The notes: a model not told the origin generated them from the sequence alone. DNA of 64,000 bases from Selaginella moellendorffii (GCF_000143415.4 NW_003314262.1:5411876-5475875); one strand, 5' to 3'; positions 11,800-22,011 are shown, counted from the stretch's first letter. A program made the numbers and translations.

Positions 11800-13551
11800 A
11801 TGATTGCGTCATCCACTAGTATAAAGGTCAATACAAATCTTACTATGGATGAGAGGGCTCATTGTGTAGAGCTTATTAAATCGTGCACAACCATTTACAA
11901 GGCTCTAGAGGTCCACTCCAAGATCCCCAAATCGATCATATCAGACACATACGTTGCCAATCTTTTGATTAAGATGTATTCTCGCTGTGGGAGCTTAGAT
12001 CGCGCGAGGCAAATCTTCGAAAATTTGCTCACAAAGAACGTCTTCACTTGGGCAACGATGCTTTCCTCGTACGCTCACGGAGGGAATCTGGGAGAAGCGA
12101 GGAGGATATTCGACGCCATGCCAGAGAGGGACCTCGTCTCGTGGAATGCGCTGCTGAGCGCATATTCCAAGCTTGGGTATCTGGAAGAGACACGGGCATT
12201 TTTTGACACAATGAAAGAAAAGAATCACGTCTCGTGGAATGCGATGCTGGCTGCGAATATACAACACGGCAGCCTTGAAGATGCAAAAGGTATCTTCGAC
12301 AAGATGCCCGAGTGGGACACGGTATCGTGGACGGCGATGCTCGCGGCATATGCCCAATCTGGGTATATTCTTTTCGCCAAGCAGCTGTTTGACGGGATGC
12401 CCTTCCGGGATTTGGTGACGTGGAACGCAATGCTTTCTGGTTATGTCCAAAGCAAGCATATAGAAAAAGTACTTTCCCTTTTTGATTCCTTCCCGGAACG
12501 AGAGCTAGTCTCGTGTACCACTGTGCTGACTGTATATGCCCAAGCCGGGCATATGGAAGATGCGAAAAGAATCTATAAGGCCATGAAGGAAAGGGATCTG
12601 GTCACCAACAATGCGCTCTTGTGCGGATATTCCCAGTATAAAACCTTGGAAGATACGAAGTGCTTTTACGACAATATGCCTGAGCATGACCATGTCTCTA
12701 AATCTACGATGCTCTCTGCATTTGCCCAAAACGGGTATCTAGAAGAATCTCAGGCACTTTTAATTAGTGTAAAAGAAAATCTTATGGCCCAAACCATCAT
12801 GCTGTGCGCATATGCTGAAGACGGGCGTCTTAGCGATGCAAAAAGAATATTTGATGCGATGCCTGAAAGAGATCTCGTTGCATGGAATGCAATACTCTAC
12901 GCTTATGCCCAAAACGGGCATCAAGAGGCCGCGGCAAGTATATTCCACTCAATGGATGGCCGAGATGCGATTTCCTGGAACGCAATGTTATCGATGTACG
13001 CTTGGCATGGTTTGCTTGCCAAAGCCGAACAAATATTTTACACTATGGAAGAACCAAACATTAGCTCTTGGAATGCTTTGTTAGCGGCATATGCCCAAAG
13101 AGGGCACCACCTTAGAGTTCTTGAAACGTTTCACTCCATGAAAGTTATCAACGATCCCGATGAAATCTCGTGGATTTGCGGACTGCTGGCATGCAGCCAC
13201 GTAGGCAGTGTCAATCTTGGGTGGTGTTTTTACGTATCGCTCAACATCGACTTTGGTATCCAGCCGAGCAAGCAAATCTATAGCTGCATGGTCGATCTTC
13301 TTGGAAGAATGGGATATATGGAAGATGCAGCGGATCTTCTCCACAGCATGCCATTCGTTCCAGATTCGCTGGACTGGACAAGCTTTCTGGGATCATCGAT
13401 TGCGCACAAGGATTTCAAGCGCGGCGTCAATGCAGCTGGGCTTATTCTCAGGCAGTATTCCCACAATGGAGGAGCTTACATTGCTCTTGCAAGCATCTAC
13501 TCATCGAGGCGGAATTTTCAATTGAGCAATAAGGATGCATTTAGTATGTGA
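11800..13551 (+). CDS. PPR protein, S-type repeats, first of a tandem pair
   Basis: Intronless 583-residue pentatricopeptide-repeat protein; the family binds single-stranded organelle RNA, usually for editing, splicing or stability. After a short N-terminus (IKSCTTIYKALEVHSKI) there are about 14 repeats close to 31 residues, with the recurring core VSWNAMLSAYAQNGHLEDAKRIFDxMPERD. This is the S/SS-type array common in lycophytes. The last 100 residues (YSCMVDLLGRMGYMEDAADLLHSMPFVPDSLDW) match the E1 region, and the protein stops just inside E2 (GGAYIALASIYSS), with no E+ or DYW deaminase domain. Mitochondrial or plastid location is expected but no clear targeting peptide is visible. The stop is 40 bp before the next PPR start. 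Confidence 0.88.
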   Translation: MIASSTSIKVNTNLTMDERAHCVELIKSCTTIYKALEVHSKIPKSIISDTYVANLLIKMYSRCGSLDRARQIFENLLTKNVFTWATMLSSYAHGGNLGEARRIFDAMPERDLVSWNALLSAYSKLGYLEETRAFFDTMKEKNHVSWNAMLAANIQHGSLEDAKGIFDKMPEWDTVSWTAMLAAYAQSGYILFAKQLFDGMPFRDLVTWNAMLSGYVQSKHIEKVLSLFDSFPERELVSCTTVLTVYAQAGHMEDAKRIYKAMKERDLVTNNALLCGYSQYKTLEDTKCFYDNMPEHDHVSKSTMLSAFAQNGYLEESQALLISVKENLMAQTIMLCAYAEDGRLSDAKRIFDAMPERDLVAWNAILYAYAQNGHQEAAASIFHSMDGRDAISWNAMLSMYAWHGLLAKAEQIFYTMEEPNISSWNALLAAYAQRGHHLRVLETFHSMKVINDPDEISWICGLLACSHVGSVNLGWCFYVSLNIDFGIQPSKQIYSCMVDLLGRMGYMEDAADLLHSMPFVPDSLDWTSFLGSSIAHKDFKRGVNAAGLILRQYSHNGGAYIALASIYSSRRNFQLSNKDAFSM

Positions 13552-13591
13552 CTGCCAAAAGTTCAAGTAAATAGTTTTCGGGAAAAAATTC

Positions 13592-15790
13592 TTGTTTGAT
13601 TTTGAGAAAAGAATGAATGAGAGAATTCTAAGTCGCGAGGAAATCTTCAATACTGTGAGGTCATGCAAAACTCTCTCGTCTGTCAATGCAGTCCATGCTC
13701 AAATTCAACCAGCAGGCCATGCTAATGACGTCTTTCTCTGGAATCTTCTCATAGATGCATACGGGAGATTTGGTGACGCTGTGTCTGCTAGAAAGATTTT
13801 TGGCAATCTTGCCAGTAAGAACATATACTCATGGTCTTTGATGCTCTCGGCATATGCCCGCAATGAGCATCTTGACTTGGCTGAGGAGGTATATGCTGCA
13901 ATGCCTGAATGGAATCTTGTGTGCTGGAACACACTCCTCACGGCTTACAAGCAGCATTCGCGTGTGGAATCGGCAAAGCTTCTCTTTGATTCCATCCAAG
14001 AAAGAACCCTCATGTCGTGGAATCTTCTCTTAACGGCATATACCCAAAACAGGTATCTTAAAGAGGCTAAGCTTCTCTTTGACAAAATGCCCGAGTGGGA
14101 TCAAGTATCGTTTACGTCTATGCTGACTGGCTATGTCCGTACCTCAGACATTGGCCAAGCCAAAGCTCTGTACGAAAGAATGCCGTACTGGGACTTGGTA
14201 GTGTCAACAGCCATGCTCTCTGCATATTCTCTGGCAGGGCATCTGGAAGATGCGGAGAGCATTTTCTACAGGATGCAAGAGTGGAATCTCGTGTCTTGGA
14301 ACGCAATTTTATCAGCATATTCTCGGCATGGCCATCTAGACGTTGCAAGGAAAATCTTTGATGGCATGAGAGAGAGGAATATCATATCTTGGAACGCCTT
14401 GCTCTCGGCATATGCCCTCAAAGGCCATGTCAAGCAAGCCAAGCTAGTTTTTGAGTCCATGCTTGAGTGGAATTTAATTTCCTGGACTACAATGTTGACG
14501 GGGTATTGTCTAAACGGCTGCCTAGAAGAAGCCAAGCTTGTTTTCGACAGTATGAAAGAACGAGATTTGGTATCGTGGAATGCCATGCTCTCGGGATATT
14601 CCCTAAATGGGCATTTGTCTCTGGCCGTAGATCTCTTTCACAGAATGAACGAATGGGATCTCGTGTCGTGGAACACGCTGCTCACTGCGTACGTACAGTC
14701 CGGAGGCATAGATGATGCGAAGATTCTCTTTGACTCAATGCCCGCGAGAGACATCGTTTCGTGGAACGCAATCCTTGCCGCTTTTGCCCAGCGAGGGGAT
14801 CTGTACAAAGCGAAAGAAGTGTACGATGCAATGAAAGTGCACGGACTGATCCCGTGTACGACCCTGATCACCGCGTACGGAGAGACTGGGAATCTCGAAG
14901 AATCGAAAGGTATCTTTGCTTCTATGCCCCAACAGGACCTTGCATCGCACAACTCATTGCTCTCCGCATTTGCCCAGAACGGGCATTTGGAGGAGGCCAA
15001 GGCACTGTTTGACACAATGCGGGAGTGGAACCTGGTGTCGTACACCGCGCTGCTAAACGGCCACGCCCTGTACGGCAGCCTGGACGAGGCGCGGCGGGTG
15101 TTTGACTCGATGCACGACCACGACCTCGTCGCGTTGACCTCGATGATCTCGGCGTACTCGGTCAACGGGCACGTACGGGAGGCGGCGGCGCTGTTCAAGA
15201 GCATGCACGAGAGGAATCTATTTACGTGGAACGCAATGCTATCCGCATATGCCCGAAACGGGCATATACTGAAGGCGAAGGAACTGTTCGATGGAATGCC
15301 GGAGCATGACTTGATCGCTTGGAACGCCCTCCTTGTCGGCTACGCTCAAGCTGGCGAATTCGATCTCGCATCGCAATCCTTCCGCGAGATGAGCGCGGTG
15401 GCGATGCCGGACGAGAGCTGCTTTGTTTGCGGCTTGCTGGCTTGCAGCCACGCCGGAGACGCTGCATCCTGCTTGAGCCTGTTCGTGTCGATGGCGTTTG
15501 ATTTCGGGAGGATCCCGGCCAAGCAGCACTACTCGCTCATGGTTGACGCGCTCTGTCGATCGGGTTACCTCAAGGAGGCCGAGGATCTGATCCAGAGCAT
15601 GCCCTTTGTTCCCGACGAGGTGGATTGGAAGTGCGTCCTCGCTGCGAGATCGAGGCAAAAGACGAGCAAGAACTCGCGACTCGACCAGGCGTTTGCATCA
15701 AAGAGGGTTCTCGAGCTGGATCCACAAAACCCAGCCGGGTATGTCTTCCTTGCGATCAACATGGAGAACGCGGCTATCTCAAGCTTGTAA
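13592..15790 (+). CDS. PPR protein, S-type repeats, second of the tandem pair
   Basis: Intronless 732-residue PPR protein. An N-terminal helix pair (EEIFNTVRSCKTLSSVNAVHAQI) is followed by about 19 repeats of about 31 residues with SWNAMLSAY or close variants. Residue 5 varies among N, T and S and the last residue among D, N and H, so an RNA target could be predicted from the PPR code. The E1-like region (HYSLMVDALCRSGYLKEAEDLI, SMPFVPDEVDW) precedes an end inside E2 (AGYVFLAINMENAAISSL), the same truncation point as in the upstream gene and in the gene at 25920-27716. An ATG at 13613 is an alternative start. Probably arose by tandem duplication and repeat expansion (inference). Confidence 0.88.
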   Translation: MFDFEKRMNERILSREEIFNTVRSCKTLSSVNAVHAQIQPAGHANDVFLWNLLIDAYGRFGDAVSARKIFGNLASKNIYSWSLMLSAYARNEHLDLAEEVYAAMPEWNLVCWNTLLTAYKQHSRVESAKLLFDSIQERTLMSWNLLLTAYTQNRYLKEAKLLFDKMPEWDQVSFTSMLTGYVRTSDIGQAKALYERMPYWDLVVSTAMLSAYSLAGHLEDAESIFYRMQEWNLVSWNAILSAYSRHGHLDVARKIFDGMRERNIISWNALLSAYALKGHVKQAKLVFESMLEWNLISWTTMLTGYCLNGCLEEAKLVFDSMKERDLVSWNAMLSGYSLNGHLSLAVDLFHRMNEWDLVSWNTLLTAYVQSGGIDDAKILFDSMPARDIVSWNAILAAFAQRGDLYKAKEVYDAMKVHGLIPCTTLITAYGETGNLEESKGIFASMPQQDLASHNSLLSAFAQNGHLEEAKALFDTMREWNLVSYTALLNGHALYGSLDEARRVFDSMHDHDLVALTSMISAYSVNGHVREAAALFKSMHERNLFTWNAMLSAYARNGHILKAKELFDGMPEHDLIAWNALLVGYAQAGEFDLASQSFREMSAVAMPDESCFVCGLLACSHAGDAASCLSLFVSMAFDFGRIPAKQHYSLMVDALCRSGYLKEAEDLIQSMPFVPDEVDWKCVLAARSRQKTSKNSRLDQAFASKRVLELDPQNPAGYVFLAINMENAAISSL

Positions 15791-15878
15791 GCACATAGAA
15801 CAATCGAATCGATAACTTACTATAACACATTTATGAGATTGATGGTACAAATCCAAGGAAGCGTTGTCCCAGAGAATT

Positions 15879-17087
15879 TCAGCTCTCTTTCAGCGCGAAG
15901 CTTGCGGTGGAGCAAATTGCGCCGGCACTGGCAGCCAGAGTGACTGTCTGGTTGATCTGAGACTCACTGCTTCACTCAAATGGTGTTAGAAAAGATCTCT
16001 AATGCGAGTGTGAGATGTCTCACCTTAGAACAGGCGGAGGAGCGCTCAGCTGTTGCGATAAGTGATGAACGCGACCGGCAAACTTCTCTATGTCAAAATT
16101 CTCGTCGGGTGGAGCGACGCAGTGTCTTTGCATCTCTTGGACTTTCCTAATGGTGTTTTCCTGCAGGGAAAGCAAAACAAGCTCGTGGTGAGATAGAACT
16201 CATAGATAGATAGATAGTTCACGGAATGAGAATCGATTGGACTCACCAGCTTGGAGCCCTCTGCCGCAAGAGTAGCGTCCATGTTCAGAAACATTTGCAT
16301 CCATTGACCGTCCCGTCCGATGTGACCGGAAACAATGACGCCGCGAACATTTCTCCTGCTTCTTTTCAAGGCTGGGAAGAAAAACGAAAGCACAGAAAAT
16401 CACGATCCATCCCACGTTACAGAAATAAAGTAGCTGACCAGCTAGTCGTCCCTTCAAGTCGAGGTGGAGAAGCTCCAGCCAGCGAGATGCTACACTCACG
16501 GCTGCACAAAATGCGAGAAGAAAAAAGGAAGAGAAGTTTAGCACCTTTACGAAGCAACAAGAACACCATCGCCAAACATACCTGCGCTTGCGAACAATGG
16601 TGTCACAGCGGCCGCAGAAACATAGTTGTTATCCTCCGGTTTCCTCTTCCTAGAACTAATTTGCGCCAAAGGGAAAGAATTCTCCTTGTCATGGCCCTTG
16701 TTGTCATCTTCTTCTCCTTCTCTACTTTGATCCCTTGCTACATTCGACTTCTCGCCGCTGGAGCAAGACTCCAGCGCCAGGAACAGCAAATCCATACTGC
16801 TACCGCCTTCAGACTGCGTCACGAGAGCCAGGGTTGTATGGAATCGAATCGATCCCAATCTAAATCCAAGAGCTTACCAGTGGCGCGAGAGGCTTTCTTG
16901 CCGCAGTGTTGACAGTATTGACGCAGCAGCTCGCCAGTGGCTTCATCCGCTCGCCGTGCACGCCATCGTCTTCCTCGTCGCTCTCCACGGCGATGCGGCT
17001 GCTCGCTCGAGGCCGAGATCTCTCTCGCCTGGCCACCGAATGGAGGCGATTCGAGCGGCCCCCAGCAATGCCAGCAGCAGCCACCAT
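15879..17087 (-). CDS. Conserved plant protein of unknown function
   Basis: Multi-exon gene that I do not recognise by name. Assembled by frame: MVAAAGIAGGRSNRLHSVA and an acidic SDEEDDG stretch; after an intron SEGGSSMDLLFLALESCSSG, an Asp/Glu/Lys-rich linker and SSRKRKPEDNN (a possible nuclear signal); then SRWLELLHLDLKGRLA, LKRSRRNVRGVI, GQWMQMFLNMDATLAAEGSKL, RKVQEMQRHC and RVHHLSQQLSAPPPVLR; last exon INQTVTLAASAGAICSTASFALKES with TGA at 15879-15881. The LLHxDxKGRL and KRSRxxVR blocks are helical and conserved-looking, with no enzyme motif. Start ATG at 17087, facing VPS25 (start 17325) across 237 bp. Confidence 0.6.
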
Positions 17088-17324
17088 AGCCTCGCGCCTG
17101 GAAGACCAACCCTAGCAAAGGGAATGCGCGCCAGAACGCTAAACCCTAGCCTGGGGAGCGCGTATCAAAATCTAGCCGCCACTAGAGGGAACTCATTTCA
17201 AATGCTGCTGTGAGGGAAACCGGCTACTGGCGGTGATGGTGACCGGATGTGCCGGTAAAAGAAACGGAATCAAATGGTATATTCTCAAGTGTTCTCATGA
17301 AGTTTTAGGGTTTGTGAAGGGGCG
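17088..17324. promoter_or_regulatory. Presumed bidirectional promoter between unknown gene and VPS25
   Basis: The start codons of two divergent genes are 237 bp apart, so both 5' UTRs and promoters must fit here. Two 'AACCCTAG' telo-box-like motifs (about 17108-17115 and 17142-17150) lie within it; such motifs are common in promoters of plant housekeeping genes. No TATA box is clear. Confidence 0.4.
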
Positions 17325-18188
17325 ATGGGCGACTTCAAGTTCCCATATTTCTTTGATTATCCGCCTTACTTCACGTAATCGTGTGATTTCTCTGTTGCTC
17401 GTGTGCGCCTTACCAAGATTTGTTTTTTTTTTCTGGATTTTTTTCTACTTTTTTTCTTGATGAAAGATTGCAGCCGGTCCAAGACACAAGAGAAAAGCAA
17501 ATGCAGCTATGGAAGGAGCTCATTCTCAGGTATTGCCAACACCACAAGTGTTTCATCATCAATCTAGAACAGGAGTTCCCTCTATTCCAGAATTTGAGCA
17601 TCCAGAGTATGTCTCTTCGCTCTTCTTTTGCTTTTTCCTCAAGATGTTCTTGTGGTTTCTCGTGATTGATCACAGGAAAACTTAGTTTTGAAGCTCGAGA
17701 GGTGTTTCTAGCAGCTCTGGTTGCCGAAGGTATGTTCCTCTTTATTTTTCTTCTTGAGTTCTCTCATTTCACTTTTACAAACACAGGGAAAGCCGAGTGG
17801 CTCGACAAAGCACATAAGAAGTGCCTCGTTCTCTGGCGGTCGATTCAGGAGTGGAGTGAGATGATCTTGCAGCTTGTAAGCCAACCTTCTTTGGTGTTCG
17901 CTTTGCTAAGATCGTTTCTTCACAGGTTAGAGACAATGCAATGGAGGATGGAGTGCTAACACTCGACGAGATCCAGTCTGGAGATGAAAGCCGTGGAACT
18001 GGTAAGGAGTTTTGCCATTAGTTTTGCGATCTCCTCGGTTTCTTTTTTGCTTCATCCACGCAGAGCTAGCTGGGATCGATCGTTTCGTGCTGGTGCGAGC
18101 ACTGAAGCTCCTCGAGCAACGCGGCAAAGCGGCCATGTTTAAAGGCAAGGCTGGAGACGACGAGGGCGTCAAATTCAGTGCTTCATAG
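17325..18188 (+). CDS. VPS25: ESCRT-II subunit VPS25
   Basis: VPS25 is the ESCRT-II subunit that nucleates ESCRT-III on endosomes during sorting of ubiquitinated membrane proteins. Five or more small exons: MGDFKFPYFFDYPPYF then LQPVQDTREKQMQLWKELIL (the PPYFTxQP N-terminal motif that contacts VPS36/VPS22), RYCQHHKCFIINLEQEFPLF, RKLSFEAREVFLAALVAEG, KAEWLDKAHKKCLVLWRS, IQEWSEMILQLVRDN, VLTLDEIQSG and GIDRFVLVRALKLLEQRGKA with a short acidic tail. Two winged-helix domains, length about 180 residues as usual. The start is the ATG at 17325, which opens the conserved motif directly; an upstream open frame from 17233 is not needed. Confidence 0.93.
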
Positions 18189-18377
18189 CGTTTGCCAGGA
18201 AAAAAACAAATTAAAAAAAGGAATTATTAATTAAAGACACAAAAAAATCGTTTAGAAAAAAGGACCCTTTCCATAAAAAGGTGGTAAGGGTTCATTCATT
18301 ATTTCCCTTTTGGTTAGCCTAGTATAAATAGGGGAGAAACATTAGCCGTATCCTAAAGAAAAGAGAGAAAAGAGAGC

Positions 18378-19711
18378 ATGGAATCCTTTGGAGCTTACAC
18401 AGTTGGGGCAGAGCTGGAGCGTGAGGCCTACTGGCCAGAAGCCAAGCTCCGGATTTGCATCACCGGTGCTGGAGGATTCATAGCATCGCACATCGCACGG
18501 CGGCTCAAAGCCGAGGGCCACTATATAATTGCCTCCGATTGGAAGAAGAACGAACACATGAGCGAGGATATGTTCTGCCATGAGTTCCATCTCGTGGATC
18601 TGCGCGTCATGGACAACTGCATGGTTGTGACGAGGGGCGCGGATCACGTCTTCAATCTCGCGGCCGACATGGGCGGGATGGGTTTCATCCAGTCGAATCA
18701 CTCGGTCATCCTTTTCAACAATACCATGATCAGCTTCAACATGCTCGAGGCCTCCCGAATCAATGGAGTCAAAAGGTGTGGATTCTTCTTTTGTTCCGAG
18801 AATTTGGAGCTCACTTTTCCTTTTGGCTTGCAGATTCTTTTACGCGTCCAGCGCATGCATTTATCCAGAGTTCAAACAGCTAGAAACGAACGTGAGTCTC
18901 AAGGAAGGCGATGCATGGCCGGCAGAGGTATGTGAAAGAAAGAAATCCTTTCTTTCTGATCTGGAAGTTCTAAAACTCTTGTTTTCCTTGCAGCCCCAAG
19001 ATGCCTATGGGCTGGAGAAGCTGTGCACGGAAGAGCTGTGCAAGCACTACACCAAGGATTTTGGAATCGAGTGCCGGATTGGGCGCTTCCACAACATCTA
19101 CGGGCCTTTTGGTACCTGGAAAGGTGAGCTTAGATTCTTGGAACTTCCTTTTTCTTCTCTTGCTCGAAGCTTAGAGTGTGATGGGTGACTGACAAATCGA
19201 TCTCACAGGCGGACGAGAGAAGGCTCCAGCCGCGTTTTGTCGCAAGGCCTTGACTTCCACCGACAAATTCGAGATGTGGGGCGATGGTATGCAGACGCGA
19301 TCCTTCACGTTCATCGACGAGTGCGTGGAAGGCGTCTTGCGACTCACCAAGTCCGACTTCCGGGAGCCGCTCAACATCGGCAGCGACGAGATGGTGAGCA
19401 TGAACGAGATGGCGGAGATGATCCTGGGCTTTGAAAACAAGCAAATTCCAATCCAGCACATCCCCGGGCCGGAGGGAGTCCGCGGAAGGAACTCGGACAA
19501 CAGTCTGATCAAGGAGAAGCTGGGCTGGGCTCCCTCGATGCGACTGAGAGATGGGCTGCGAATCACCTACATGTGGATCAAGGAGCAACTTGAAAAGGAG
19601 ATGGCGGAGGGATCACACGACTTGGCGGCAGCTTACAGCTCCTCCAAGGTTGTGGGAACTCAAGCTCCAGTCCAGCTCGGCTCACTCAGGAAGGCCGATG
19701 GAAAGGAGTGA
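18378..19711 (+). CDS. GME: GDP-mannose 3,5-epimerase
   Basis: Converts GDP-D-mannose to GDP-L-galactose (and GDP-L-gulose), feeding ascorbate synthesis and cell-wall L-galactose; cytosolic. Four exons with introns at about 18777-18833, 18929-18993 and 19124-19208. Extended SDR features: NAD-binding GAGGFIASHIARRL, NLAADMGGMGF, the catalytic SSACIYPEF (Cys) and YGLEK (Tyr and Lys), RFHNIYGPFGTWKGGREKAP, and MWGDGMQTRSFTFIDE for the sugar nucleotide site. About 375 residues, full length; no active-site change is apparent. The start follows a purine-rich leader. A fragment of its 3' end is duplicated about 730 bp downstream. Confidence 0.96.
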
Positions 19712-20980
19712 TGAATCCCATATACAATAGTGTGACTTGCATAGTTTTCTTACAAAGAAATACAGAAAGTTGACTAAAATTTGACTGTTCTAAGAAACCA
19801 CTTCTAAATGTAATTCTAACTCGCCTTGGGGATAGTATATCTCATCAGTGAAGTCATATCTGCTTCTCCACTAAGAATCTACGAAGAAATCCATTTTTTA
19901 TCTGGTAAAAAGGAGAGAATAGATGCGCTTTACCTGAAGAGATTGTTGTTTCAATAGGATTTTATGACACTCGTCACTTGAACGTCATGTAGCATTCTCC
20001 ACACATGCTTACGTTGAATATCATGGTGCCTGAGAGCTGCGATCTTGGATAGGGATAGAAACAAGCAAGAACAAATGGAAACTCCCACGAGTTCATCTTG
20101 TTGGGGAGCTAGAAGTGGGATGCTTTGCATTCGCTCCATGATCGGCTTCTCGAACTTTGGACCTAAGGTCCTGCATTGATATTCGACCATTGTTTGTGTT
20201 GCGAAAAAGGTCCCATACGTCCTCATCTTTGTAACTCTGAAGCATCCAAGAACAATGTATCATTGCCTGCATTCTTTTTAGTTAAAAGTTACTATATTCA
20301 ATTTCTCTCTTAAATTTGAAGAACTTTTGCAACGATACAAATAAATATGTACATAACAGCTCCTCCAAGGTTGTGGGAACTCATAGAATAAATACCATAT
20401 ACAATTGTGTGACTTGCATTTCTTGCTTAAGAAATCACCTCTCTAAACGTGATACTAACTCTCCTCGGTGATAGCAAGTCCCGGTTCTCAATCTCATGTG
20501 TGAAGTTATATCTACTATCTCCGGTAAGTATCTAGAACAAGAGAAGTAAAAAATCCGATAAAATAGAAGGCAAAAGCTTTGACTTACCTGTAGAGATCGT
20601 TGCTTTAATCGGATTTTGTGGCACTCATACGCACCCCTTTCTCGCTTGAACGTCATGTAGCATTCTCCACACATGCTTAAGTTGACGATCAAGGTGCCTG
20701 AGAGCTAAAAACACTTGTGATCTTGAATAGGCAACAAGCAAGAACAAATGAAAGACAGCTGGAAAGGATTGAGAGAACCTGGCGATCATCGACGTGAGGC
20801 CGCAGGAAGTGTCCGGATTCCCTGATATACTCCAGCGAGTTCATCTCGTTGGGGAAGAACTCGGCTAGAAGTGGGATGCTTCGCATTCGCTCCATGATCG
20901 GCTCCAGGACGTGTGGCATCTCAAACTTTGGAGCTAAGATTTTCCTGTGAACAAAAGCATTGATCTCCACAAATCTAAGA
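19628..20980. repeat. Tandem segmental duplication, two units of about 600 bp
   Basis: Unit 1 (about 19628-20240) begins in the last GME exon and continues into antisense AlkB-like sequence. Unit 2 (about 20354-20970) begins with the same GME words (AGCTCCTCCAAGGTTGTGGG, then a cut at CTCATAG) and continues into the functional 3' exons of the AlkB gene. Both share the downstream string CATATACAAT, GTGTGACTTGCAT and the AlkB exons with substitutions and deletions. GME is intact only in unit 1, AlkB only in unit 2. Confidence 0.85.
19795..20190 (-). pseudogene. Decayed duplicate of the AlkB gene 3' exons
   Basis: The minus strand reads FEKPIMERMQSIPLLA, then loses the block that holds the HxD iron motif in the functional copy, resumes as NVSMCGECYMTF and hits an in-frame stop with a short deletion where the parent has KRERGAYECHK. 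Remains of the last exon (SRYNFTHEI region) lie near 19800-19880. With no HxD motif and a stop, it cannot encode an active dioxygenase. It lies downstream of the functional gene in the GME-side unit of the duplication. Confidence 0.8.
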
Positions 20981-21692
20981 CCAAAGAAAAACTCGGAAAA
21001 CACAAGAAAAGGAAAAGAACAAACCTTTTGCCTAGAGCCATCACAAGGCCGTAAGACTTGCCATTGTTTAAGCCAGTGAAACTGTAAGGCTTCCAGAGAT
21101 TCCTAGCATCCGAATCCATTGCAAAGATGAGCTTCTCTTCTTCCTGGGAGATCAGGTGCGTCAAGAGAAAATCGTCCAAATTCAAGGCTCACCTCGCAAG
21201 ATATAAAGTTTTCAACGAGCTGGTATCCATTCATAACGGAGGGTTTGGGCTGGACACGCGAAGAAGAAAGTGCCACGAACACCGACGAACAAGAAGCTTG
21301 CTCGTCGAGACAAATGGTTTCGTCTCTTCCTGCCGATAGTAAAAACTTGAGCCCAAGTTGAGAAGAAAAAAAAAGAAAAAGAAAACAAGAGACTTGCCAG
21401 TGAGAGGTATTTGCTTTTGAGACGCATTTCTAGCGGGCTTGCAATCCAGATCCAGATGCACATTTATCAGTGTGGTAGCCACCTTGAGCTGATAAACAAA
21501 ATGTGATGAGTATTTGGACAATTTACTTAGAATTCATCAACCTGGATACTACCAAAAGAGAAATAAACTAAGAACCTGGCAAGCTGGGCACTCAACAAAG
21601 GACGATGCCCCGGTGTTGACAAGCCTCTGTTGCTGCGATGACGATTTCTTGAGCGCCCTCTTCTTGGGAGCTACCTTGCTAGTCGGCCGCAT
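20427..21692 (-). CDS. AlkB-family 2OG-Fe(II) dioxygenase with N-terminal UBZ4-like finger
   Basis: Predicted iron/2-oxoglutarate dioxygenase, ALKBH4/7-like in its local blocks, with an N-terminal zinc finger. Spliced reading: MRPTSKVAPKKRALKKSS (basic), FVECPACQ joined to LKVATTLINVHLDLDC, which gives a C-x2-C-x11-H-x4-C finger of Rad18/UBZ4 type. Then NGYQLVENFISCEEEEKLIFAM, WKPYSFTGLNNGKSYGLVM, MERMRSIPLLAEFFPNEMNSLEY, and FLRPHVDDR with the HxD iron ligands. Next come LSGTLIVNLSMCGECYMTFKR, SRYNFTHEI (distal His) and RRVSITFR (Arg that holds 2-oxoglutarate), ending EVIS with TAA at 20427. One intron appears to use a GC donor (near 21405). UBZ fingers bind ubiquitin, which hints at a role in DNA-damage response (inference). 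UBZ4 normally has H-x3-C, so the spacing here is slightly unusual. Confidence 0.8.
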
Positions 21693-21940
21693 CGCCTAGA
21701 GCCCTAAATTCTTGTGCATTTGAAACAAATGTGAGGCATGGAAGAAAACATCCATCCAAGCCGTGGAGGCACTTAAGGAAACAAATTCTTTGCTCAAGTC
21801 CAAGCCAGCACAGGCAGTTGTAGAAGGACAACGAGCCCATGGATATTGAACAACAATCTATGTTGAATAAAAAATATAGTTTTGGAGAGTATTTGCATTG
21901 TTTTGAATTATCTTTGTGACAGATCAAATAAAATAAATAA

Positions 21941-22011
21941 GCACTGCTGGTCTAGTGGTAGAATAGTTCCCTGCCACGGAACAGACCCGGGTTCGATTCC
22001 CGGGCAGTGCA
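21941..22011 (+). tRNA. tRNA-Gly (GCC)
   Basis: A 71-nt cloverleaf: acceptor stem GCACTGC pairs with GCAGTGC plus discriminator A; D-arm with TGGTCTAGTGGTAGA (A-box-like); anticodon loop CTGCCAC with GCC at 21973-21975; and T-arm CCGGGTTCGATTCCCGG (B box). No intron and no encoded CCA, as expected for a nuclear tRNA. It stands between the divergent AlkB gene and the 3' side of the NPH3 gene. Confidence 0.96.

Noticed and set aside
12000-15700. Long antisense frames over the PPR genes
   Set aside because: Shadow frames of repetitive coding sequence; they have no independent similarity.
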